Below are positions 52,768-61,517 of a stretch of 64,000 nucleotides of DNA, one piece after another (position 1 is the first letter of the stretch; each line of letters starts with the position of its first letter). Position numbers and translations under genes: made by a program. This stretch comes from Rhizobium oryziradicis. Lineage in GTDB: Bacteria; Pseudomonadota; Alphaproteobacteria; Rhizobiales; Rhizobiaceae. The DNA lies in the NCBI RefSeq assembly GCF_001939045.1, contig NZ_MKIM01000022.1:124001-188000 (forward strand). The letters run 5' to 3'. The notes under the pieces are model-generated. The model saw nothing but the letters and a program-made list of their open reading frames with translations. It was not told the origin of the DNA and made no database searches.

Positions 52768-54036
52768 ATGCAAAAAACTTTGCGCTGGAAAGCGGCAACA
52801 TCTTTGGCGTTGGTGGGCGGGAGCCTGTTTGCCGCAAGCGCTGCCATGGCTGGCGAAATCATCGTCTGGTGCTGGGATCCCAATTTCAACGTCGCCATCA
52901 TGAAGGAAGCGGGTGCGCTTTACACCGCAAAGCACCCCGGCACCACCATCAATGTGGTGGATTTTGCCAAGACCGACGTTGAGCAAAAGCTGCAAACCGG
53001 CCTTGCCTCGGGCGCATCAGATACGCTGCCAGACGTTGTGCTGATTGAAGATTATGGCGCGCAGAAATATTTGCAATCCTTTCCCGGCGCTTTCGCGCCC
53101 ATGTCCGGCAAAGTCGATTATTCTGGTTTTGCGCCTTACAAAGTCAGCTTGATGACCGTGGATGGCAAGGTCTACGGCATGCCCTTTGACGCAGGCGTCA
53201 CCGGATTTTACTATCGCAAGGATTACATTGAACAGGCAGGCTTCAAGCCTGAAGACATGCAAAACATCAGCTGGGACCGGTTCATCGAAATCGGCAAGCA
53301 GGTGCTGGCCAAGACCGGCAAGCGGATGTTGGCGCTGGACGCCAATGACGGCGGCATGACCCGCATTATCATGCAATCCGGCGGCACATGGTATTTCAAC
53401 AAGGATGGCACCCTCAACATTGAAAACAACGCCCCCCTGAAAGCCGCTTTGGAAATTCAGGCCAAGCTCCTCAAGGAAGGCATTGCCAAGCCCACCAGCG
53501 GCTGGACTGACGGCGTCAATGCTTTCACCTCTGGCGATGTGGCCTCTGTTGTCACCGGTGTATGGATTACCGGCACCATCAAGGCGCAAAAAGATCAGGC
53601 TGGAAAATGGGGTGTTGCCCCCATTCCAAAGCTCGACCTGAAGGGGGCGGTGGCCAGCTCCAACCTTGGAGGTTCCAGCTGGTATGTGCTGGAAAATTCC
53701 AAGGAAAAAGACGAGGCCATTGATTTCCTCAATGAAATCTACGCCAAGAACATCGATTTCTACCAGAAAATTCTCACTGAGCGCGGTGCTGTTGGCACGC
53801 TGATGGCAGCCCGCACGGGTGCCGCCTATAATGCACTTGATGCCTATTTCGGTGGTGAAAAAGTCTGGCAGAGCTTTTCCGACTGGCTGGCCAAGGTGCC
53901 AGCGGTCAATTACGGCGTTTTCACCAATGAAGTTGACACCGCCGTCACCGCCAATCTGCCTGCTCTGATCAATGGGGCACCAGCGGATGATGTGTTGAAA
54001 GCCATCGCCGAGCAGGCCAAGGGCCAGATACAATAA
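52768..54036 (+). CDS. Sugar ABC importer periplasmic binding protein, GH2 operon
   Basis: The 422-residue protein has a signal peptide (WKAATSLALVGGSLFAASAA, cleavage after AMA). The mature part is of family 1: IIVWCWDPNFNVAIMKEAG, TLPDVVLIEDYGAQKYLQSF (near 84), and GMPFDAGVTGFYYRKDYIEQ (near 132). The start follows GGGAGG; 26 upstream codons of open frame are not translated. The GH2 gene in the same operon suggests a beta-galactoside or beta-glucuronide-like ligand. This is an inference. Confidence 0.92.
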   Translation: MQKTLRWKAATSLALVGGSLFAASAAMAGEIIVWCWDPNFNVAIMKEAGALYTAKHPGTTINVVDFAKTDVEQKLQTGLASGASDTLPDVVLIEDYGAQKYLQSFPGAFAPMSGKVDYSGFAPYKVSLMTVDGKVYGMPFDAGVTGFYYRKDYIEQAGFKPEDMQNISWDRFIEIGKQVLAKTGKRMLALDANDGGMTRIIMQSGGTWYFNKDGTLNIENNAPLKAALEIQAKLLKEGIAKPTSGWTDGVNAFTSGDVASVVTGVWITGTIKAQKDQAGKWGVAPIPKLDLKGAVASSNLGGSSWYVLENSKEKDEAIDFLNEIYAKNIDFYQKILTERGAVGTLMAARTGAAYNALDAYFGGEKVWQSFSDWLAKVPAVNYGVFTNEVDTAVTANLPALINGAPADDVLKAIAEQAKGQIQ

Positions 54037-54129
54037 GCCTTCCTCCCGGGCGGTCGTGCGCCACACTGGTGCGCGGCCGCTTTACCGTTATTGACCTCAT
54101 CCCACTCCTTATACGAAGTGATTGCATTG

Positions 54130-55026
54130 ATGGCAGCTGAAAAACGTGGCGGAATTGGCCGATATTACGATGTCAACGGCTGGCTGTTTGTGGCCCCGGC
54201 GTTGGGGCTGATTTCGCTGTTCATGCTTTATCCGATTGCCCGCTCCCTGTTCCTGTCGCTATATTCAGGCCGCGGGATGATGATGAATTTTGTCGGCCTC
54301 GGGAATATTGCCCGGCTGGTGAATGATCCGGTGTTTCTCACGGCCCTCACCAATACAATGACATTTTTCATCATTCAGGTGCCGATCATGCTCACATTGG
54401 CGCTGCTGCTGGCGGTGTCTCTCAACAATCCGAAATTGCGCTATTCAGGCCTGTTTCGCACGCTGATCTTCTTGCCCTGTATTTCGTCGCTGGTCGCCTA
54501 TTCCATTCTGTTCAAAAGCATGTTTGCGGTCGATGGCGTGGTCAACAACACGCTGATCATGATCGGCGTCATGGAAGCACCAATCAATTGGCTGACAGAT
54601 CCTTTCTGGGCCAAGGTGTTGATCATCATCGCCATCACCTGGCGCTGGACCGGTTACAACATGATCTTTTATCTGGCGGCGCTGCAAAATATTGACCGCT
54701 CGGTTTATGAAGCGGCCCGCATTGATGGCGTGCCGCCTTGGCGGCAGTTTATTCACCTCACCGTGCCCATGCTGAAACCCGTGATCCTGTTTACCACCAT
54801 CACCTCCACCATTGGTACGCTACAACTGTTTGATGAGGTCTATAGTTTGACGGCAGGCACGGGCGGGCCGGCCAATGCCACGCTGACGCTCTCGCTTTAT
54901 ATTTACAACCTCACCTTCCGCTTCATGCCCAATTTTGGCTATGCCGCAACCGTGTCCTACGTAATTGTGCTGATGGTGGCGCTGCTCTCTTTCGTGCAAT
55001 TCTATGCTGCAAAGGAGCGCCCATGA
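54130..55026 (+). CDS. Sugar ABC importer permease, MalF family, GH2 operon
   Basis: The 298-residue inner-membrane protein has six predicted membrane segments (the first WLFVAPALGLISLFMLYPIA) and an EAA loop SVYEAARIDGVPPWRQFIHL near residue 193. TAGTGGPANATLTLSLYIYN is typical of the family. The start MAAEKRG is preferred over an upstream TTG. The ribosome binding site is weak, and the gap of about 93 bases to the binding-protein gene may reduce permease expression. Confidence 0.9.
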   Translation: MAAEKRGGIGRYYDVNGWLFVAPALGLISLFMLYPIARSLFLSLYSGRGMMMNFVGLGNIARLVNDPVFLTALTNTMTFFIIQVPIMLTLALLLAVSLNNPKLRYSGLFRTLIFLPCISSLVAYSILFKSMFAVDGVVNNTLIMIGVMEAPINWLTDPFWAKVLIIIAITWRWTGYNMIFYLAALQNIDRSVYEAARIDGVPPWRQFIHLTVPMLKPVILFTTITSTIGTLQLFDEVYSLTAGTGGPANATLTLSLYIYNLTFRFMPNFGYAATVSYVIVLMVALLSFVQFYAAKERP

Positions 55027-55832
55027 GCCGCCGCTTTGGAATGCTTTTGCAATATGGCTTTCTATCGCTAGCCGCCTTTCTCTCGGTTTTCCCGTTCATC
55101 TGGATGGTGATCGGGGCCACAAACACCACATCCGATATTATTCGCGGCAAGCTGTCGCTCGGTGCGGAATTCAGCGCCAACCTGACCAGCTTTTTCACCA
55201 AGGTCGATGTGCCGCTGATCATGTGGAACTCCGTCAAAATCGCGGTGTTCGGAACGCTGATCACACTGCTGATCTCCTCGCTTGCCGGTTATGGTTTTGA
55301 AATGTTTCGATCACGCTTGCGCGACCGCATTTACACGGTGGTTTTGCTAACGCTGATGGTGCCGTTTGCCGCCTTGATGATCCCGTTGTTCTTGCTGATG
55401 TCGAAAATGGGGTTGATCAACACCCATATTGCCATTGTACTGCCAAGCCTCGCCTCCGCCTTTATCATTTTCTACTTCCGCCAGGCCTCAAAAGCCTTTC
55501 CATCAGCGCTGCGCGATGCAGCAAAAGTCGATGGCTTGAAGGAATGGCAAATCTTTTTCTACATCTACTTACCCGTGATGCGCTCAACCTTTGCAGCCGC
55601 CTTTGTCATCGTGTTCATGCTGAACTGGAACAACTATCTCTGGCCGCTGATTGTGCTGCAATCCAACGACACCAAGACGATCACCCTCGTCGTGTCATCC
55701 TTTGCCTCGGCCTATTATCCTGAATATGGCACCGTGATGATCGGTACCATCCTTGCCACTCTTCCCACATTGCTTGTGTTTTTCGCCATGCAGCGCCAAT
55801 TTGTGCAAGGCATGCTTGGCTCAGTCAAATAG
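55023..55832 (+). CDS. Sugar ABC importer permease, MalG family, GH2 operon
   Basis: The 269-residue inner-membrane protein overlaps the previous stop (ATGA). It has six predicted membrane segments, an EAA loop LRDAAKVDGLKEWQIFFYIY near residue 162, and the ending MQRQFVQGMLGSVK. It ends nine bases before the GH2 gene, so the four genes form one operon. Confidence 0.92.
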   Translation: MSRRFGMLLQYGFLSLAAFLSVFPFIWMVIGATNTTSDIIRGKLSLGAEFSANLTSFFTKVDVPLIMWNSVKIAVFGTLITLLISSLAGYGFEMFRSRLRDRIYTVVLLTLMVPFAALMIPLFLLMSKMGLINTHIAIVLPSLASAFIIFYFRQASKAFPSALRDAAKVDGLKEWQIFFYIYLPVMRSTFAAAFVIVFMLNWNNYLWPLIVLQSNDTKTITLVVSSFASAYYPEYGTVMIGTILATLPTLLVFFAMQRQFVQGMLGSVK

Positions 55833-55841
55833 GGTTTTACC

Positions 55842-58097
55842 ATGCGTCGTTATGAAAATTTCAATGCCAACTGGACCTTTGTGGAAGGGTTTGAACCCGC
55901 TTGGGTCAACACCCTCCAGAGCGGAGAAACCGTGCGCCTGCCGCACACCGCAGTTGAGCTGCCCTATAATTACTTTGATGAAAAGCTCTATCAAAAAGCC
56001 TTCACCTATCAGAAGGTCATTGCCTGGGAACCGGGCTTTGAGGGGCGCGAAGTTTCCATCGTGTTTGATGCCGCCATGGCGGATTCGGTGGTCACGCTGA
56101 ACAGCCATGAGATTATTGCCCACAAGGATGGCTACACACCGTTTGAAGCCCGCCTCACGCCGCATTTGAAGCAAGGCGATAATCTTCTGACCGTGAAAAT
56201 CGATGGCTCGGAAAACCCGGAAATCCCGCCCTTTGGCGGGCAAATTGATTATCTCACCTATGCCGGGATTTACCGCGATGTCTGGCTGAAAGTGACCGAT
56301 AAGGTCTCAATCAAGAACATCAAAATTGAAACGCCAAATGCCTTGGCGGACAGCAAGGTTGTCACCGCCAAAATCATCCTCGCAAACCCCGAAACGCTGG
56401 ATGCCTCCGGCTCGGTGCACGTCACCATCACCGACAAAGACGGCGCAACCATTGCGCAGGTTGAGACCCCTCTCACCGGCGCGGAAACACTGGTGACACT
56501 CACAGGCATCAAGGCAGCAATCTGGGATCTCGACAATCCGGTGCTTTACACGCTGACCGCCGAGATCAGTACCGCCAATGGCAAGGACAGTCTCTCCAGC
56601 CGCTTTGGCTTCCGCACCGCCGAATATCGCGCCGATGGTTTTTTCCTCAACGGCAAAAACATCAAGCTCCGCGGACTGAACCGCCATCAGGCATGGCCGC
56701 ATCTGGGCTATGCCGTGGGGCGGCGGAGTCAGGAAAAGGACGCTGATCTTTTGAAATTCGATCTGCGCTGCAATATTGTCCGCACCTCTCACTATCCGCA
56801 ATCCAAGTGGTTTCTGGATCGCTGCGATGAAATTGGCCTGCTGGTGTTTGAGGAAATTCCCGGCTGGCAGCATATTGGCGGGCTGGAATGGCAGCAGGAA
56901 TCCATCAAAAACGTTCGGCGGATGATTGAGCGCGACTGGAACCACCCCTCGATCATCATCTGGGGCGTGCGCATCAATGAATCGCAGGATAGCCATGATT
57001 TTTATGCGGAAACCAACCGGCTGGCACGAGAGTTGGACAGCACCCGCCAGACCGGTGGCGTGCGCTACATCACCAACAGCGAAATGCTGGAAGACGTTTA
57101 CACCATGAACGACTTCATTCTCGGCATGGAGGAAATGCCGGGCAACAATCGTGGCCGCGTGGTGATCCGCGAGCAGGCCGAAACGACCGGGCTTCAAGCC
57201 AAAGTGCCTTATATGATCACCGAATATAACGGCCATATGTATCCCACTAAGCGCTGGGATCAGGAACAGCGGCAGGCCGAACACGTCACACGCCACCTTT
57301 TAATGTTGAATGCGGTGGCAGGCGAACCCTCCATTTCTGGCTGCACCGGCTGGTGCATGTTTGATTATAACACCCATAAGGATTTCGGCTCCGGCGACCG
57401 CATCTGCTATCATGGCGTCATGGACATGTATCGCGAGCCCAAGCTTGCAGCCTCGGTTTATGCCTCGCAAGGCGATGCGGACGGCGGCGTGGTGTTACAG
57501 CCTGTGACCTTCTGGGCGCGTGGTGAGCGCAACATTGGCGGCGTACTACCACTGATCATTCTGACCAATTGCGATTATATCGAGCTGACACTGGGTGAAG
57601 CCGAAGACAAACCATTGACGAAGCGCGTTTATCCCGACCGGGATACCTATCCGCATCTGCCGCATCCGCCTGTCATTATCGATCAGCGCAGCATGACCAA
57701 GGAGGAATTTGGCAGCTGGGGCCTGACCTGGATGGGCGGCACCATCACCGGCTATCTTGATGGCAAAGCGGTCAAGACCGTTGAAATGCCAGCCGATCCG
57801 CTGCCGACAACCTTTGAGATTGCGCCGGACTCGACCGCGCTGCGCTCTGGCGAGAAAGACACCGTGCGTGTCATCATCCGCGCACTCGATCAAGGCGGCA
57901 ACGTCCTGCCGTTCTTTGATGATCCGGTTTCTCTCACGCTCAGTGGCCCCGGCCGACTGATCGGGCCGGAACTCTCCAGCTTCAAGGGCGGCGTCACCGG
58001 CCTGTGGATCGAGGCGGGCGACACAGCAGGCACCATCACCCTGACCGCGACCTGCCGCCCGTTTGGCAGCCAGTCTGTCACCTTTACCGTGGAGTGA
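55842..58097 (+). CDS. GH2 glycoside hydrolase (beta-galactosidase/beta-glucuronidase family)
   Basis: The 751-residue enzyme has the GH2 order: sugar-binding sandwich (YAGIYRDVWLKVTDK near residue 140), immunoglobulin-like domain, then TIM barrel (KLRGLNRHQAWPHLGYAVGR near 280). The acid/base Glu is in IIWGVRINESQDSH (near 378), and the nucleophile probably the Glu of MITEYNGHMYP (near 464). A C-terminal Ig-like domain follows (about 650-750). No signal peptide is seen, so it acts on the imported sugar. The exact sugar (galactoside, glucuronide or other) is not clear from motifs. Confidence 0.9.
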   Translation: MRRYENFNANWTFVEGFEPAWVNTLQSGETVRLPHTAVELPYNYFDEKLYQKAFTYQKVIAWEPGFEGREVSIVFDAAMADSVVTLNSHEIIAHKDGYTPFEARLTPHLKQGDNLLTVKIDGSENPEIPPFGGQIDYLTYAGIYRDVWLKVTDKVSIKNIKIETPNALADSKVVTAKIILANPETLDASGSVHVTITDKDGATIAQVETPLTGAETLVTLTGIKAAIWDLDNPVLYTLTAEISTANGKDSLSSRFGFRTAEYRADGFFLNGKNIKLRGLNRHQAWPHLGYAVGRRSQEKDADLLKFDLRCNIVRTSHYPQSKWFLDRCDEIGLLVFEEIPGWQHIGGLEWQQESIKNVRRMIERDWNHPSIIIWGVRINESQDSHDFYAETNRLARELDSTRQTGGVRYITNSEMLEDVYTMNDFILGMEEMPGNNRGRVVIREQAETTGLQAKVPYMITEYNGHMYPTKRWDQEQRQAEHVTRHLLMLNAVAGEPSISGCTGWCMFDYNTHKDFGSGDRICYHGVMDMYREPKLAASVYASQGDADGGVVLQPVTFWARGERNIGGVLPLIILTNCDYIELTLGEAEDKPLTKRVYPDRDTYPHLPHPPVIIDQRSMTKEEFGSWGLTWMGGTITGYLDGKAVKTVEMPADPLPTTFEIAPDSTALRSGEKDTVRVIIRALDQGGNVLPFFDDPVSLTLSGPGRLIGPELSSFKGGVTGLWIEAGDTAGTITLTATCRPFGSQSVTFTVE

Positions 58098-58113
58098 AGC
58101 AAGCCTCTGGCGC

Positions 58114-58217
58114 ATGTCTTCCTTGCTGCGATCCGCAAAATCTGTGGTGCCCTTGACGTGATCAAGGGCATCAATTTCGAGGTCAAATCCGGTGAGTTCG
58201 TGGGTCTTGTAAACTGA
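58114..58217 (+). pseudogene. Truncated N-terminus of the GH2 operon's ABC ATPase
   Basis: Seventeen bases after the GH2 stop, a frame reads IRKICGALDVIKGINFEVKS followed by GEFVGLV and a stop. This is the start of a UgpC/MalK-type ATPase up to just before Walker A. A frameshift separates it from the ATG at 58114 (MSSLLR). Everything after the FVGLV strand is missing, and IS6-type sequence follows. The operon has therefore lost its ATPase and must use one encoded elsewhere, if it still works. Confidence 0.8.
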
Positions 58218-58590
58218 CCGCCTTGAACGCAACATCTGCGCGTGAAGCTGCGCGATTTGGTGCCATGCTTGCATGGCAGCTGTTCGAAGATCTCAATGGT
58301 GATTGCTTGGAATATCGTGGTGGAGAATGTGAAAAAGGTTGGTGGTCGGGTCATGGATGGAAACGAAACGCTGAAGATGTCGTGTTGACTTGAAGCGCTT
58401 CATAATCCTCTCCCGTCGTCGGACGGGCTGATGAGAGTTTTCCGCCTGATTGTTCAATCCCTTGTGAGAACGATACTCAACGCCGCACCAAAGCCGGTGT
58501 TTCCTTCCACCGATGGCGATGACAACCTCATCAAAATGCCATTTCGGCGGGAAATCGGCGGCGACGATAAAAGGGATCACGGCTAGATCT
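58218..58590 (-). mobile_element. Degenerate IS6-family insertion sequence remnant
   Basis: On the minus strand a frame (58293-58580) reads PPKWHFDEVVIAIGGRKHRL then joins GVEYRSHKGLNNQAENSHQP and RRRERIMKRFKSTRHLQRF. The first part is the catalytic-Asp region and the second the C-terminal DDE-Glu region of IS6/IS240-type transposases. The middle of the gene, including the second Asp, is deleted. Further C-terminal residues (AMQAWHQIAQLHAQ) appear in another frame. No clear terminal repeats were found, so the borders are approximate. Bases from here to 58708 hold no other gene. Confidence 0.75.
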
Positions 58591-58708
58591 GGTCATGAAG
58601 CCAGATCCTACATTTTGATCGATGTCTGGTTAACGTTACGATGCCCTGTGCCCCTTTCATGTTCAGGGGCCGTTGACTGGCAAATTTGCCGCAGCAAGCG
58701 CATCACTT

Positions 58709-59422
58709 TCACTCTCGAACAACTGTCGTGTCCGTGTGCTGAAGATCGTTCTCTATAATAACGGCGGTGCGCTCATAATGTTGTTGAAGCAAGTCAACTG
58801 CTTCAGCCACATCGCGATCCAGCACAGCTTTCAGGATGCGCGTGTGCTCATCGTTGACCTTGCGTTCGCGAAAGGCCTTGCGAATGGACAGGGCGCGGTA
58901 GCGGTAAAGACGATCCGCAAGCTGTTCACAAAAGCTGATCAGTGGGCGCGAACCGCAACCGCCGATCAGCAGCGCATGAAACGCCCGGTGAAGCCGTTCC
59001 CATTGCGGGTTATCCTCGAAGTGATCGGGATGGAGCGAACGCGGCATGCGTTCCAGCCGGTGATGGGCAATGACCAAAGACTCTTCCCATTGCGGTGAGC
59101 TATTCGCCATGGATTCACGCAGTGCCAGCCCTTCCACCCAACAGCGGGTCTTGGTCAGTTCGCGCAATTCTTCCAGACTGATCGGTTTCACGAAGAAACC
59201 ACGTTGTTCCTTGCCGATCACAAGATCTTCGGTGGAGAGCCGATTGAGCGCCTCCCGCAAAGGGGTTTGCCCAGCCTCATAGTGCTGCATCAGAAAGCGC
59301 AATTGCAACTTGCGCCCAGGCTCAAGTGCGGTGGAAAGAATATCCGCCTTCAGCCGCTCGTAAACATTGGTGGCAAGCGTTGCCGGGCTTTCTGCCCCTT
59401 TGTTGATAAAATCGACGTTCAT
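58709..59422 (-). CDS. GntR-family (FadR/FCD) regulator of the aromatic operon
   Basis: The 237-residue protein has a GntR winged helix (YERLKADILSTALEPGRKLQ, then TPLREALNRLSTEDLV) and a helical FCD sensor domain. The latter has His and Asp residues of the usual metal site (LHRAFHALLIGG near residue 143, VNDEHTRILKAVLDRD near 190). It is divergent from the amidohydrolase operon and is likely its repressor, with an aromatic or ring-cleavage intermediate as ligand; this is inferred. Confidence 0.9.
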   Translation of the reverse strand: MNVDFINKGAESPATLATNVYERLKADILSTALEPGRKLQLRFLMQHYEAGQTPLREALNRLSTEDLVIGKEQRGFFVKPISLEELRELTKTRCWVEGLALRESMANSSPQWEESLVIAHHRLERMPRSLHPDHFEDNPQWERLHRAFHALLIGGCGSRPLISFCEQLADRLYRYRALSIRKAFRERKVNDEHTRILKAVLDRDVAEAVDLLQQHYERTAVIIENDLQHTDTTVVRE

Positions 59423-59484
59423 GAAAATCCCGATGATCGCAGTCGCTTATTTATATACACACTCACACAACAAATAAAATTTAT

Positions 59485-59511
59485 AAATTTCGTCTTTACG
59501 AGGCGAATTTT
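59485..59511. promoter_or_regulatory. Candidate GntR operator
   Basis: AAATTTCG and CGAATTTT form an inverted repeat with one mismatch around an 11-base centre, in the AT-rich region between the GntR gene and the aromatic operon. Confidence 0.35.
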
Positions 59512-59547
59512 GTATATTACGACTCTGCTCCAGTGATGGAGGATGTG

Positions 59548-60603
59548 ATGGCTGAAACAGGGAGAATGCCGCGCCTTTACCGGCGAGGCTGCGGATGCAC
59601 GGGCATAGACGTTCACTGCCATGTGGTACCGTCCAGCTTTCCGGCCGCACCCGGTGGCAAAACATTGAAGGGCTGGCCATCAATGACAGCCGTGGTCGAT
59701 TGCCATGCCACCGTGGTGATCGATGACAAGCCTTACCGCACCATCAATGATGCCTGCTGGGTGGCAGAACGCCGCATTGAAGACATGGACAAGGCTGGCA
59801 TCCAGATTCAGGCGCTTTCGCCCATGCCAGAGCTGTTCGGTTATTGGATCGACGCTGATGCCGCCGATCACCTGACCCGCCATGTCAATGACGTGATTGC
59901 AGCTTTGATGAGTGAGGGTAAAGGACGTTTTGTGGGTCTCGGCGGCGTTCCACTTCAGGATATTGACCGCTCGATTGTTGAACTGCATCGCATCATGGAA
60001 CTTGGCTTCCAAGGTGTTGAAATCGGCAGCAATATCAATGGCATTCCGATTGGCGATCCGCGTTTTCATCCATTTTTCGCCGAAGCCGAAAAGCTGGGTG
60101 CGGCCATTTTTGTCCACGCCGTTCGGCCTGCGGGCATGGACCGTCTGGTTGGCCCCGCTCCTTTGCAGCAGGTGCTTGCCTATCCCACCGATGTGGGTCT
60201 GGCGGCAGCATCGGTGATTACCGGCAATCTTTTGTCGCTGTTTCCGCACCTGCGCATCGCTTTCAGCCACGGCGGTGGTACGCTGGCATCGCTTCTTCCC
60301 CGGCTGGAGCAGGGATATTCCACCTTTCCGGCCCTCAAGGAGGCGCTGGTTGAACCGCCTTCCGTGCAGGCGCGCCGTCTCTATGCCGATACGCTGGTGT
60401 TTGATGCAGACACGTTGCGCCGGGTTGTCTCGGTGTTCGGCGAGGACAAGGTGATGCTGGGCACTGATTATCCCTTTAATTTTCGAGATAAAACACCCTT
60501 GGCAAGCGTTGAAGCCGCCTTTGCCGATGACGCGACACGGGAGCGTCTGACATTCGCCAATGCCCTGACGTTCATGGCTGTTGAGGAGACGACAAATGCA
60601 TAA
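59548..60603 (+). CDS. Amidohydrolase of the ACMSD family (probable decarboxylase or ring-cleavage-product hydrolase)
   Basis: The 351-residue metalloenzyme has the amidohydrolase-2 signature: GIDVHCHVVPSSFPAA near residue 18 (HxH metal ligands), FVHAVRPAGMD near 190, IAFSHGGGTLASLLPRLEQG near 237, and MLGTDYPFNF near 302 (metal-binding Asp). The family includes aminocarboxymuconate-semialdehyde decarboxylase and resorcylate-type decarboxylases. GGAGG five bases before this ATG sets the start. It overlaps the VOC dioxygenase gene by eight bases. The pairing fits decarboxylation of an aromatic acid or of its ring-cleavage product. Confidence 0.87.
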   Translation: MAETGRMPRLYRRGCGCTGIDVHCHVVPSSFPAAPGGKTLKGWPSMTAVVDCHATVVIDDKPYRTINDACWVAERRIEDMDKAGIQIQALSPMPELFGYWIDADAADHLTRHVNDVIAALMSEGKGRFVGLGGVPLQDIDRSIVELHRIMELGFQGVEIGSNINGIPIGDPRFHPFFAEAEKLGAAIFVHAVRPAGMDRLVGPAPLQQVLAYPTDVGLAAASVITGNLLSLFPHLRIAFSHGGGTLASLLPRLEQGYSTFPALKEALVEPPSVQARRLYADTLVFDADTLRRVVSVFGEDKVMLGTDYPFNFRDKTPLASVEAAFADDATRERLTFANALTFMAVEETTNA

Positions 60604-61489
60604 TTTTCCTGTCAGCGCCCTGCGCAGCGTTGAGCTGTCCACACCTGATCTGAGCGGATCGGTTGATTTTTACACCCGGGTCTGGGGCCTGAGCGTCGCC
60701 GCTGAAACCGGCGGCAAAGTGTATCTCGCGGCCTCCGGCGATGATTTTCATGTGCTGGAATTGAAGGCGGGTGACAAGGCCGAGCTTCGCAAGGTCACGT
60801 TTCGGGCTACATCTCCAGACCATCTCACGGCGCTTTTTAAAAAATGTGAAGCCGCTGGCTGCACTGTCATGCGCCCACTTGGTCCGGCCGACGCCCCCTC
60901 TGGGGGGCAGAGGTTTGTGGTGCGTGAGCCACAAGGGTCTGTGATTGAATTCGTGCATGGTGATCTGCGCAAAGAGGGCAAAGCCATTGCCAATCAGGTG
61001 CAGCGCCTGGCGCATGTGAACATCAACAGCAGCCAGATCGAAGCGCTCTCATCCTTCTATCAGAATGTTCTGGGTTTCCAGCTCACAGATCGCTCGAAAA
61101 TGATGGCTTTCCTGCGCTGCAATGATGATCACCATGCCGTGGTGCTGGCCGAAGCGCCTGTGAATGGCCTCAACCACATTGCCTTTTTGATGCCAGACCT
61201 TGAATCCGTCATGCGTGCCTCGGGTCGGGTGGTGGATCACGGCCATTCGATTGGCTGGGGCGTTGGGCGGCACGGTCCCGGCGATAATGTCTTTGCCTAT
61301 TTTGTCGATCCGACCGGCGTGGTGGTGGAATACACCGCCGAGGTTTTGCAGGTGGATGACAATTACCGCTTCAAAGGCCCGGATGAATGGGTCTGGCCAC
61401 CAGGCCGTACCGATCACTGGGGCATTGCTCCGCCCAAGAGCGAGGCCTGCAAAAAAGCCCAGCTTTCCATCGGCTTTACTGGTGCGTGA
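60596..61489 (+). CDS. VOC-family extradiol dioxygenase (two-domain, catechol 2,3-dioxygenase-like)
   Basis: The 297-residue protein has two vicinal-oxygen-chelate domains. The first starts ALRSVELSTPDLSGSVDFYT. The second carries the likely iron ligands: His in LAHVNINSSQIE (near residue 141), His in GLNHIAFLMPD (near 192), and Glu in GVVVEYTAEV (near 246). Length and layout fit type I extradiol dioxygenases that cleave catechols. GAGGAG precedes the ATG. It would open the ring of the product of the FAD hydroxylase encoded next. Confidence 0.87.
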   Translation: MHNFPVSALRSVELSTPDLSGSVDFYTRVWGLSVAAETGGKVYLAASGDDFHVLELKAGDKAELRKVTFRATSPDHLTALFKKCEAAGCTVMRPLGPADAPSGGQRFVVREPQGSVIEFVHGDLRKEGKAIANQVQRLAHVNINSSQIEALSSFYQNVLGFQLTDRSKMMAFLRCNDDHHAVVLAEAPVNGLNHIAFLMPDLESVMRASGRVVDHGHSIGWGVGRHGPGDNVFAYFVDPTGVVVEYTAEVLQVDDNYRFKGPDEWVWPPGRTDHWGIAPPKSEACKKAQLSIGFTGA

Positions 61490-61517
61490 TCCTTATCCAT
61501 TGCAGAGGCATTTTTCC

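Noticed and set aside
56307..57296. 329-residue minus-strand open frame
   Set aside because: It is antisense to the catalytic part of the GH2 gene.
57546..58274. 242-residue minus-strand open frame
   Set aside because: Most of it is antisense to the GH2 gene; only its first residues reflect the IS6 transposase C-terminus.
59680..60642. 320-residue minus-strand open frame
   Set aside because: It is antisense to the amidohydrolase gene with its metal-binding motifs.
61200..61517. Long N-terminal extension of the FAD hydroxylase
   Set aside because: This part overlaps the dioxygenase gene in another frame; the GTG at 61518 has a ribosome binding site and family similarity starts there.
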